Below are positions 1-6,146 of a stretch of DNA of 7,878 nt, piece after piece (positions within the stretch are counted from its first letter, which is position 1; every line of letters starts with the position of its first letter). Origin of the DNA: an uncultured Bacteroidota bacterium (lineage in GTDB: Bacteria; Bacteroidota; Bacteroidia; Chitinophagales; Chitinophagaceae); NCBI GenBank assembly GCA_946479615.1, contig CAMLGR010000189.1:1-7878 (forward strand), given 5' to 3'. The notes under the pieces are model-generated. The model had not been told where the DNA came from and made no database searches. It worked only from the letters and a program-made list of their open reading frames with translations. The position numbers and the translations under genes were made by a program.

Positions 1-128
1 GGTTTTTGGTGGGTATCAGTCGGTTTTTGTTCGGGCATACCGCCCTCGGCGCCCTTAAGCCCCGAACAAAACCCTGGCAAAAGGCGAAGAAAGTCCGGGC
101 CAGGAGGGGTATTCCAGGCTGGAAGGGG
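1..128. other. Structured GC-rich stretch at left edge, possible RNA fragment
   Basis: No credible protein gene is seen here; several frames happen to stay open, but none gives a recognisable product. The stretch is rich in dyad symmetry. Bases 25-35 pair with 61-71 over 11 bp, extended by 22-23/72-73 past a one-base bulge. CTGGC (74-78) pairs with GCCAG (99-103), and TTCCAG-G-CTGGAA is a near-perfect palindrome at 112-124. The string GAAGAAAGTCCGGGC (86-100) differs by one base from the GAGGAAAGTCCGGGC segment of E. coli RNase P RNA. It is preceded by CAGTC (18-22) and a long hairpin, the same order as P2-P3 in that RNA. The later conserved parts of RNase P RNA cannot follow, because a complete gene on the other strand begins its 3' end at 129. 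If the likeness is real, this is a truncated or derived copy on the plus strand; chance remains possible. Confidence 0.3.
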
Positions 129-1565
129 TTATTTCACCCTTCCGTTTTCCAGTTGCAGGAAGTGTTTGATACAAAAGGGGCGCTTTGCGGCATAATGAGT
201 GACGTAGATCAATGTTTTCCCCGGTAATGCACACACGGCATCGATCAGCCGGATCAGGCTGTCTTCTGTTTCTTCATCCAGTCCCTGGCAGGGTTCATCC
301 AATACCAGCAGCGGCGGATTTTTTATCAACGCCCTTCCCAATAATACCACGCGTTGCTGCCCGGCAGATAATTCCTGCAATCTTTTGCGCGCAAAGGAAC
401 AGATATCCAGCGCTTCCATCCATTGATATACCAATTGAACCTGCTCTTCCGATAATTGCCGGAACAACCCTATCGTATCAAATAAGCCGGATGCCACAAC
501 TTCAAAACAGGTACAACTATAATCGAAGTAAAGATGTAGTTCAGGAGACAGGAATCCTGTTTTCTTTTTTATATCCCAGATACTTTCGCCACTTCCTCTT
601 CTGCGGTCGAAAAGATAGATCTCGTTGGCGTATGCCTGCGGATTGTCTGCCGTGACAAGACTTAACAAAGTGGATTTACCGGCACCATTCGCACCCGATA
701 ATAGCCACTTCTCTCCTTTCTTTACTTCCCAGTTGATGTCCTGTAATATTTTCTTATCTCCATATTGCACATTCACATGATCCATCCGCAGCACGGTATC
801 GAATTCATACTCATCCTGTGAGACGGGAAATGATGTATGGACGAACTGATTCTCCCTGCCGGTTTGATTTTCTTTTTTATTTTTTTCAAATTCCTTCCGG
901 TCGAGGAATTGATGCCGCCCTTCTTTTTCAAGCAGGATCACCCGGTTGATGCAGCCGGGTATTTCACCAGTACCCGTCACAACAATGATCAATATCGTTT
1001 CAGCCAGCCGGTTGATAAGGGTGTGGAGATAGGCACGGGTATCGGCATCCAATCCAACAAAAGGTTGATCCAATACCAATATACCTGGATCAGATAATAA
1101 TGCCTTTGCGATCTGTACTTTTTTATTTTCCCCGTTGGATAACTGGATCAATGGCTTTGATAACAGGTAACCGATCTTCATATCAGCGATAACAGCCTCC
1201 ATCTTTTCCGGGATATCGCTTAAATATTCAGCTACCGTATGTGCATCACCTGCATCGAACGAATTAAAGCGTTGCTGGTAATAAAAATCCGAAGTATTGG
1301 AAAGATTTTTAAAATGATGCTGTTGTTCTACCCATACCAGGTTCCCTTCCAGTGTATAACTGATAGTACCGCTATAAAAGATCTTATTGGACAAGGCCAG
1401 CGCCAGCGTGGTTTTGCCACTGCCCGAAGGACCGGTTATCGCTAAATGATCGCCTTTATGAAGTATAAACGATATATCATTGAGAATAGTGGCGTTTCCT
1501 TTCTTCACTCCAATATGTTCCGCTCTTACTAGGATGGGATTATCAACCGAAGCAACTTCCTTCAT
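129..1565 (-). CDS. modF: ModF/PhrA-like tandem ABC ATPase
   Basis: This soluble protein has two fused ABC nucleotide-binding domains and no membrane segment. Domain 1 has Walker A GPSGSGKT (45-52), signature LSNGE (142-146) and Walker B LVLDQ ending at 167. Domain 2 has Walker A GANGAGKS (291-298), signature LSAGQ (399-403), Walker B LLVLDE with Asp423 and Glu424, and switch His457. The block RRRGSGESIWDIKKK (321-335) closely matches E. coli ModF as I recall it, and 478 residues is near the ModF length of about 490. ModF is tied to molybdate loci in enterobacteria, but its biochemical role is poorly known, and no modABC genes lie nearby here. Domain 1 looks catalytically weak: Gln167 replaces the usual catalytic Glu, and Gly stands where the switch His is expected. 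The gene is divergent from the peptidase gene with an 85-base gap. The ATG at 1565 is the natural start, without a Shine-Dalgarno sequence. The family call is secure; the cellular role is open. Confidence 0.9.
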   Translation of the reverse strand: MKEVASVDNPILVRAEHIGVKKGNATILNDISFILHKGDHLAITGPSGSGKTTLALALSNKIFYSGTISYTLEGNLVWVEQQHHFKNLSNTSDFYYQQRFNSFDAGDAHTVAEYLSDIPEKMEAVIADMKIGYLLSKPLIQLSNGENKKVQIAKALLSDPGILVLDQPFVGLDADTRAYLHTLINRLAETILIIVVTGTGEIPGCINRVILLEKEGRHQFLDRKEFEKNKKENQTGRENQFVHTSFPVSQDEYEFDTVLRMDHVNVQYGDKKILQDINWEVKKGEKWLLSGANGAGKSTLLSLVTADNPQAYANEIYLFDRRRGSGESIWDIKKKTGFLSPELHLYFDYSCTCFEVVASGLFDTIGLFRQLSEEQVQLVYQWMEALDICSFARKRLQELSAGQQRVVLLGRALIKNPPLLVLDEPCQGLDEETEDSLIRLIDAVCALPGKTLIYVTHYAAKRPFCIKHFLQLENGRVK

Positions 1566-1650
1566 TCTGCGTAATGGATTTATCAGTAAAATTATATCCT
1601 CTCACAAACAATAACACGAATATCTTAATTTTAGACCTCAACACACATTT
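1566..1650. promoter_or_regulatory. Divergent promoter region
   Basis: These 85 bases separate two divergently transcribed genes and must carry, or lie close to, both promoters. The sequence is AT-rich. On the plus strand TAATTTTAG (1626-1634) is near the Bacteroidota -7 consensus TAnnTTTG, and on the minus strand TAATTTTA is a similar partial match. Neither has a convincing TTG at -33, so exact promoter positions cannot be fixed by eye. Confidence 0.3.
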
Positions 1651-3000
1651 ATGAGAAGGATGATTATTTGCTGCCTGTTATTCTTTTTTGCATTGCCTGC
1701 ATTTTCCCAAACCATTATACAACGTGATCCCGAGATCGAAAGCATGGTCAAAGAGGTTTCATCCGATTCACTGAAATCATATATCGTCAAGCTCGTTAGT
1801 TTCGGCACCCGCAATACATTAAGTACACAAACAGATCCGCGCCGTGGCATTGGCGCTGCACGTAACTGGGTGCTGAGCCGCTTCAACGAATTTGCCAAAA
1901 GCTCCAATGGCAGGATGACTGCTTTTATCGATACCACCCTGCTTCCCAAAAGCCGCCGTGTTGATACGGCTACTGTATTGGGTAATGTAGTGGCAACGTT
2001 AAAAGGAACCGATCCTGCGGATGACAGGATATTTCTTATCAGCGGTCACCTCGATAATATGCGCACCAATGTCATGGACAGAACCGGCGATGCACCCGGT
2101 GCAAACGATGATGCCAGTGGCGTTTCGGCCGTCATCGAATGCGCGCGCATTATGAGCAGGCATTCATTTCCGGCAACGATCATTTTTATAGCAGTAAGTG
2201 GTGAAGAACAGGGATTGCTCGGCGCTGAATTGATGGCTTCCCGTGCGAAAGAAAAGAACTGGAATATCGAAGCGGTGTTGAACAACGATATCGTGGGAAG
2301 TAATAACAGCAGCGAAACGAATATTATTAATAATACGCAGATCCGCGTTTTCAGCGAAGCCTTTTCCATTCTCGATACCGGTCGCGCTACACAGAATATC
2401 CGTAATCTCGGGTTGGAAAATGATGGCAAGGCACGACAACTGGCGCGTTATGTAAAAGAAACAGGCGAACGCTATGTAGACAACCTGCAGGTGGTGATGG
2501 TGTATCGCAACGATCGTTTCCTGCGTGGCGGCGATCATACACCCTATGTCAACAGGGGATATACGGCAGTGCGTATCACCGAAATGAATGAGAACTTTTA
2601 CCACCAGCACCAGGATGTGCGGTTGGAAAATGGGATACAGTACGGCGACCTGGTAGAATTTATGGACTTTGAATACCTGCGAAAGAACAGTGCGATGAAC
2701 CTGTGCAATCTGGCTAACCTGGCCAAGTCTGCTTCCATGCCGCAAGAGGTAAGGGTAGATACAAGAAGACTGACCAATTATACCAGTCTTAGCTGGAAAG
2801 CGCCAAAGACAGGAAAGGTAAAAGGATATTATGTGGTGATGAGGGAGACCACCAGCCCGGTCTGGCAAAAGAAAATTTTTACTACCGCTACAAGCATCGA
2901 GCTGCCTTATTCAAAAGATAATTATTTCTTCGGTATACAATCTGTCAGTGAATCCGGTAATGAAGGATTGGCGGTGGTACCGTTGCCGGCGGGCAGATGA
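1651..3000 (+). CDS. Exported M28 family zinc metallopeptidase
   Basis: This is a secreted or periplasmic di-zinc aminopeptidase-type enzyme. The N-terminus is a signal peptide: Arg-Arg, a hydrophobic core, and AFS-Q near residue 19, with no lipobox. The peptidase domain carries the full M28 metal and catalytic set: SGHLD with His133 and Asp135, GANDDASG with bridging Asp153, SGEE with catalytic Glu185 and ligand Glu186, NND with Asp213, and GGDH with His296. Residues about 366-449 look like a small beta-sandwich, fibronectin type III-like (SLSWKAP, GYYVVMRE, YFFGIQSVSE). M28 enzymes remove N-terminal residues from peptides or act as carboxypeptidases; the substrate cannot be told from sequence. 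There is no T9SS sorting domain, so I infer periplasmic location or release by another route. A second ATG at 1660 would shorten the signal peptide; 1651 keeps the positive N-region. The gene appears to be transcribed alone. Confidence 0.93.
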   Translation: MRRMIICCLLFFFALPAFSQTIIQRDPEIESMVKEVSSDSLKSYIVKLVSFGTRNTLSTQTDPRRGIGAARNWVLSRFNEFAKSSNGRMTAFIDTTLLPKSRRVDTATVLGNVVATLKGTDPADDRIFLISGHLDNMRTNVMDRTGDAPGANDDASGVSAVIECARIMSRHSFPATIIFIAVSGEEQGLLGAELMASRAKEKNWNIEAVLNNDIVGSNNSSETNIINNTQIRVFSEAFSILDTGRATQNIRNLGLENDGKARQLARYVKETGERYVDNLQVVMVYRNDRFLRGGDHTPYVNRGYTAVRITEMNENFYHQHQDVRLENGIQYGDLVEFMDFEYLRKNSAMNLCNLANLAKSASMPQEVRVDTRRLTNYTSLSWKAPKTGKVKGYYVVMRETTSPVWQKKIFTTATSIELPYSKDNYFFGIQSVSESGNEGLAVVPLPAGR

Positions 3001-3109
3001 TGACTGTAGAATTTTGAATTAAAAATTATGAATGATGAATGGATGTGAATAATTGTTACATTCTGATTGCCTTATCTCATTCATAATTCATAATTCATAA
3101 TTTCGCAGC
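3001..3109. repeat. AT-rich imperfect inverted repeat between peptidase and acetyltransferase genes
   Basis: The spacer holds two arms, 3023-3040 and 3086-3103, complementary at 17 of 18 positions around a 45-base loop. The right arm belongs to a tandem run of the unit ATTCATA (about 3079-3100). The structure ends 6 bases before the start codon of the next gene. It could terminate transcription of the peptidase gene or fold in the leader of the acetyltransferase mRNA. The arms are low in complexity, so some of the pairing comes easily from the ATTCATA repetition. Confidence 0.6.
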
Positions 3110-3574
3110 ATGCGCTGGACTACCAAAAAATTCGACGATCTTACTCCATCTGAACTCTACGCCATTTTACGTTTACGTACAGAAGTATTTGTAGTGGAGC
3201 AAACCTGTGTGTTCCAGGATATGGATAATAAAGACCAGCTCTCCTGGCATTTAATGGGCTGGGATAATGACTTGTTAATCGCCTATACCCGGTTGGTTCC
3301 ACCCGGGGTCAGTTATGAATTTCCTTCGATTGGCCGGGTAGTCACTTCACCGGCAGCCCGGAAAACAGGGGTGGGCAAGATATTAATGGAAAGAAGTATC
3401 GGGGAAACGGCCCGGTTATTTGGCAAAAGTGCTATCCGGATCGGGGCACAGTTATACCTGAAAAAATTTTACTCTTCCTTTGGCTTTGAACAAAGCAGTG
3501 ATATCTATGATGAGGACGGTATCGATCATATAGAAATGACGAGGGAGAGTGGGTGGGGAGAAGCCAGAAGCTAG
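3110..3574 (+). CDS. elaA: ElaA-type GNAT family N-acetyltransferase
   Basis: This is a soluble cytoplasmic acetyltransferase that should transfer an acetyl group from acetyl-CoA to an unknown amine. At 154 residues it matches E. coli ElaA (about 153) and shares its landmarks: LRLRTEVFVVEQ (20-31, like the ElaA VFVVEQ segment), IGRVV (74-78), the acetyl-CoA pyrophosphate loop RKTGVGK (84-90), IGAQ (111-114), FYSSFGF (120-126) and DEDGIDHIEM (134-143). The physiological substrate of ElaA is not established. The start at 3110 follows a palindromic spacer and has no Shine-Dalgarno sequence. The tail after residue 145 (ESGWGEARS) is poorly conserved. The gene sits alone between two spacers, so context gives no clue to its role. 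Confidence 0.92.
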   Translation: MRWTTKKFDDLTPSELYAILRLRTEVFVVEQTCVFQDMDNKDQLSWHLMGWDNDLLIAYTRLVPPGVSYEFPSIGRVVTSPAARKTGVGKILMERSIGETARLFGKSAIRIGAQLYLKKFYSSFGFEQSSDIYDEDGIDHIEMTRESGWGEARS

Positions 3575-3861
3575 TGGGTTCCCCCCCTTGCTACGAGCCA
3601 TTTCCGGTTAATTCTTGTTAATAAGAAACTGGTGGATGCACTGCATCCGGGTTACTTACTTTCCCCCATTTGCCACCAGCCGTTTACTATTACCTTTCCT
3701 TATATACAACAGGCATTCTGCTCCTTTTCGTAAATCTCCGTAGTACAATGACCAAACTATCCGAATTATAGCAAGAAATCAGATCATTCATTCTCTATTA
3801 TTTTTTTCCTGATATATTTTAGTCCCCGAAAACCAATAGAGAAACGTAAAATCTGATATCT
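3575..3861. promoter_or_regulatory. Intergenic region with likely promoter of the barrel gene
   Basis: No gene is seen in these 287 bases. A weak hairpin (CCGGT and TTCTT at 3604-3616 pairing with AAGAA and ACTGG at 3623-3632) could end the acetyltransferase transcript but has no T-tract. A 15-base palindrome, GGATGCA-C-TGCATCC, lies at 3634-3648. The last 80 bases are very AT-rich; TATATTTTAG (3813-3822), 39 bases before the barrel start, loosely resembles a Bacteroidota -7 element. No clear -33 TTG is visible. Confidence 0.3.
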
Positions 3862-4827
3862 ATGAAACGAGTTGTACCCTTTGTACGGGCGATCGTACTA
3901 TGTTTGATCCTTGCTATTTTTTCTACCAGGGCATCAGCACAATCCATCACTACAGGCGATGGCAAATTTGAAGTCGGTTTCGGCTTCGGTCCCATGTTCT
4001 TCCTGGGCGATCTGGGTGGTAGTGCCGGTGTCGGCAGACCCTTTGTAAAGGATCTTGACTTCCCGCTGACCAAAATCAGTAAAAATCTGTATGGCTGTTA
4101 TTACCCGGCCGAGTGGCTTGGTTTCCGTCTTGCATTCAACCATGGAATTCTCGAAGGAGATGATTCCAAGGCTCCGGATAAAGGTGGCGCCGAAGTTGAC
4201 CGTCTGTTGCGTAACCTCAGCTTTAAGTCTTCTATACTGGAAGGCTATTTAGCGGCTGAATTCTATCCCACTGTATTTTTTGAGCGTTATGACGGCCTCC
4301 AGGGAAAATTCCGTCCTTATGGTGTTGTCGGTATTGGCGCTTACAAATTCAACCCTAAAGCCAAAGATGTGGATGGCAAATGGGTAGCCTTGCAACCTCT
4401 TAGCCTCGAAGGCCAGGGATTTCCTGAATATCCTGACAGTAAGCCTTACAAGCTGACACAGATGGAAATACCGCTTGGATTCGGGTTTAAGTATTTCATC
4501 AAAGAAAACATGTATGTAGGTCTGGAAGTACTGCACCGTAAATTATTCACTGACTATGTGGATGACGTAAGTACAGGCTATATCGATCCTGCAGCGTTCA
4601 ATGCGAACCTGTCTTCTTTCGATGCAGCAAAAGCACAACGATTATATTATCGCGGTAAATATGCCGGAAACCCGTCAAGTATTGACATATCTGGTTTCCA
4701 GCGCGGCGACCCTAAAGAAAATGATGCGTTCTTCTCAACGATTCTGCGTTTTGGCTGGAGATTAAATGGAGCCAACGACCCGAATACAAGAGCAAGAAGG
4801 CAGATGCGTTGCCCTGTATTCTATTAA
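3862..4827 (+). CDS. DUF6089/PorG-type outer-membrane beta-barrel protein
   Basis: The product is an exported protein of 321 residues with a signal peptide ending near SAQ (residues 1-27). Alternating hydrophobic/polar strands rich in Gly and aromatic residues follow, as expected of a beta-barrel in the outer membrane. Family landmarks I recognise from DUF6089/PorG-type proteins are FLGDLGG (47-53), RNLSFKSSILEGYLAAEF (117-134), the PYGVVGIGAYKFNPKA stretch (152-167), LEGQG (182-186), IPLGFGFKY (203-211), FTDYVDDVST (229-238) and the terminal RCPVFY. PorG is a T9SS component, but many paralogues of this family exist per genome, so a T9SS role is an inference. It is supported only by the next gene, 43 bases downstream on the same strand, which has a T9SS-sorting-like domain. 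The start at 3862 gives a typical signal peptide. Confidence 0.82.
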   Translation: MKRVVPFVRAIVLCLILAIFSTRASAQSITTGDGKFEVGFGFGPMFFLGDLGGSAGVGRPFVKDLDFPLTKISKNLYGCYYPAEWLGFRLAFNHGILEGDDSKAPDKGGAEVDRLLRNLSFKSSILEGYLAAEFYPTVFFERYDGLQGKFRPYGVVGIGAYKFNPKAKDVDGKWVALQPLSLEGQGFPEYPDSKPYKLTQMEIPLGFGFKYFIKENMYVGLEVLHRKLFTDYVDDVSTGYIDPAAFNANLSSFDAAKAQRLYYRGKYAGNPSSIDISGFQRGDPKENDAFFSTILRFGWRLNGANDPNTRARRQMRCPVFY

Positions 4828-4870
4828 GAATACCTGGCCACCGAGAATGATTTATTAATCCGTACCCACT

Positions 4871-5278
4871 ATGAAACTAAAATTTACACTGCTCAGTGTT
4901 ACCTGTATCGTTATAAGTATGCTGGTAACCACGCCTTCCATCGCCACTGAAAAGAAATTCAACGAAGGTGGTGACAAGGAAAAAACAGAAACTGGTAAAA
5001 AACAAGCTAAAAAAACCAGCTTGCAATCTTCCCGTAACAACACGGCCGTCAAGATCTATCCCGACATCCTTAAAAGAAGTATGCACGTGGTAGCGAAAGA
5101 AAACGACGGAAAGGAAATTGACTTCTTCGTCTTCGACCTGGAAGGCACTTTACTCAACCATTATAAAATGGTAAGTGGTGACCGCAAAGAGATCGATGGG
5201 TTGCAAAGGGGTAAATATGTTTATCACGTATTCGCCGGTGATGAGGAAACAGCTACCGGTGGATTTGAAATACGTTAA
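4871..5278 (+). CDS. Small exported protein with T9SS sorting-like C-terminal domain
   Basis: The product has three visible parts. Residues 1-25 are a signal peptide (MKLK, hydrophobic core, cleavage likely after SIA). Residues 26-58 are a Lys/Glu/Thr-rich, probably disordered linker. Residues 59-135 are a beta-rich module that follows the pattern of the type A T9SS C-terminal domain: VKIYPDILKRSMHV, then FFVFDLEGTLL, then EIDGLQRGKYVYHVFAG, ending GGFEIR. In sorting domains the first strand normally reads YPNP; here it is YPDI, and the usual final Lys-rich strand is shortened. There is no cargo domain at all. The gene follows the barrel gene at 43 bases and is probably cotranscribed with it. 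It could be a small surface protein, a T9SS accessory, or a periplasmic protein that reuses the fold. The match is by pattern only and no function is known. Confidence 0.75.
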   Translation: MKLKFTLLSVTCIVISMLVTTPSIATEKKFNEGGDKEKTETGKKQAKKTSLQSSRNNTAVKIYPDILKRSMHVVAKENDGKEIDFFVFDLEGTLLNHYKMVSGDRKEIDGLQRGKYVYHVFAGDEETATGGFEIR

Positions 5279-5294
5279 CTCATTTAATGCTGTT

Positions 5295-5414
5295 CCAATA
5301 AGTGGCAGAGAGCTTAATAGAATCTAATACCCTGGTTGATCAAACCTGATCCGTTCTCTATTGGTACTCTCATTTGTATAAATTTTATTAAACACTCTCT
5401 GCCCCGCTTATTGG
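5295..5414. repeat. 120-base element bounded by inverted repeats
   Basis: The left arm (5295-5312) and right arm (5395-5414) pair as CCAATAAG/CTTATTGG and GCAGAGAG/CTCTCTGC, interrupted by a small 2-versus-4-base internal loop. The 82 bases between are AT-rich and include the palindrome TTGATCAA (5336-5343). The element lies 16 bases after the stop codon of the sorting-domain gene and 7 bases before a terminator. It may be a folded 3' untranslated region, an RNA element, or a small non-autonomous mobile element; no flanking target-site duplication is evident. Confidence 0.5.
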
Positions 5415-5421
5415 ACTTTTG

Positions 5422-5451
5422 AAGCTTTGACCTTTCCGGCAAAGCTTTTTT
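5422..5451 (+). terminator. Rho-independent terminator
   Basis: A perfect 8-bp stem, AAGCTTTG (5422-5429) with CAAAGCTT (5440-5447), encloses a 10-base loop and runs into a T-tract (5446-5451), followed by GTTT. Orientation fits termination of plus-strand transcripts from the barrel/sorting-domain gene pair, about 145 bases past the last stop codon. Confidence 0.72.
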
Positions 5452-5628
5452 GTTTCCAGATGGGTTTATTAACACGTTCAACACATTAATATATATGTTT
5501 TTTATTTTTTGAAAAACTATCTTATTTTAGGTTTCCTTTACCCGTAGAAGCTATTACCCGGATTATATTCCAGGGGCGGATGCCGAAAAGCCAAACGAGT
5601 AGGCAGAACAAAACCAACATTATTTTTT
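5452..5628 (+). promoter_or_regulatory. AT-rich leader and likely promoter of the small membrane-protein gene
   Basis: This 177-base stretch separates the terminator from the next start codon and shows no gene. Its first half is strongly AT-rich, with T-runs at 5498-5510 and the string TATTTTAG at 5523-5530 as a loose -7 candidate. If that is the promoter, the mRNA would carry a leader of nearly 100 bases, which is more GC-rich. No recognised riboswitch and no Shine-Dalgarno sequence next to the ATG were found. Confidence 0.25.
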
Positions 5629-6051
5629 ATGGAACAGATGAATTTTCACAAACAAAAGCTTTATGCGTTGATCGTAGCCGGTGTGGGCCTGATTAGTTGC
5701 TTTTTGCCATGGTGGTCACTTAGTTTTGGACCGTTTGGAAGCTATTCGGTAAATGGGATGCATGATCTGGGGATCATTACCTTCCTGGGTTTTATCGGCG
5801 CAGGTGTATTTACATTTTTAGGTGATAAAGCCAAGCCTTTTGAAGGGCAGTTCAAATTGATTGCTGCAGGATGTTTTGCAGGAGCTGCTTTATTTGCGCT
5901 TATCCAATTTCTTCGCGTTACTACCGGCGCTTCTTTTGGAATATGGCTTGCAATATTAGCAGGTATAGGAGGAGCAGTAATTGTATATGTATTAAAACCA
6001 GAACAACTGGATAAAAAACCGCCAACACCCCCTACCCCCCCTACTGTTTAA
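5629..6051 (+). CDS. Small four-helix membrane protein of unknown function
   Basis: I do not recognise a named family. The 140-residue product has a short polar N-terminus and four predicted membrane helices: about 11-31, 47-66, 75-96 and 101-122. Loops are short; the first, probably exposed, loop has the motif FLPWWSLSFGPFGSYSVNG (25-43). Such an LPW plus small-residue loop after helix 1 is common in uncharacterised bacterial small membrane proteins. The helices are rich in Gly and Ala. The tail is a Pro-Thr repeat, KKPPTPPTPPTV, likely disordered. There is no cleavable signal peptide. A second in-frame ATG lies three codons downstream (5638), so the exact start is uncertain. The gene stands alone after a terminator and is convergent with uvrA, so context suggests no partner. 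Its TAA stop overlaps the first base of a 40-bp inverted repeat. Confidence 0.82.
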   Translation: MEQMNFHKQKLYALIVAGVGLISCFLPWWSLSFGPFGSYSVNGMHDLGIITFLGFIGAGVFTFLGDKAKPFEGQFKLIAAGCFAGAALFALIQFLRVTTGASFGIWLAILAGIGGAVIVYVLKPEQLDKKPPTPPTPPTV

Positions 6052-6142
6052 ATAAGAAATAAGGAACAAAAAATAAGGAATGAGAAAGTAACAGTTTGCA
6101 GATACTTTCTCATTCCTTATTTTTTGTTCCTTATTTCTTATT
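6051..6142. terminator. Perfect 40-bp inverted repeat between convergent genes
   Basis: Arms at 6051-6090 and 6103-6142 are perfectly complementary over 40 bp, around a 12-base loop (6091-6102). The arms are AT-rich, and each contains a run of six A or T. The element fills nearly all the space between the stop codon of the membrane-protein gene (6049-6051) and the uvrA stop codon (6147-6149). It would form a very stable hairpin in either transcript, so I read it as a bidirectional terminator or mRNA 3' end stabiliser. It may also be a dispersed palindromic repeat. The structure is certain; the function is inferred. Confidence 0.75.
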
Positions 6143-6146
6143 CCAG

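Noticed and set aside
1..128. A complete RNase P RNA gene at the left edge.
   Set aside because: Only the 5' part of the pattern is present; the class A RNA needs roughly 250 more bases, and the sequence from 129 onward is the coding region of an intact opposing gene.
6..227. Plus-strand open frame of 73 codons at the left edge.
   Set aside because: It overlaps the well-supported C-terminus of the ModF-like gene, is very rich in Arg and Lys with no domain, and is better explained by the structured stretch at 1-128.
2164..2868. Minus-strand open frame of 234 codons opposite the M28 peptidase gene.
   Set aside because: The plus-strand frame carries all the M28 catalytic motifs, whereas the opposite translation is rich in Ile and His with no recognisable domain.
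3791..5365. The string ACCAATAGAGAA at 3832-3843 and its reverse complement at 5354-5365, plus TTCTCTATT at 3791-3799, as shared operators around the barrel gene pair.
   Set aside because: A 12-base match somewhere in a window of this size is expected a few times by chance, and a nearby 9-base inverted pair about once or twice.
1628..5530. ATTTTAG upstream of three plus-strand genes (1628, 3816, 5524) as a common promoter element.
   Set aside because: Distances to the start codons range from 16 to 98 bases, no -33 TTG accompanies any copy, and a 7-mer in AT-rich spacers is weak evidence.
5580..5700. Short frame starting at the ATG at 5580, after AGGGG, overlapping the membrane-protein gene.
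   Set aside because: It is only about 40 codons, out of frame with the real gene, and Shine-Dalgarno-like purines are not a usual start signal in this kind of genome.
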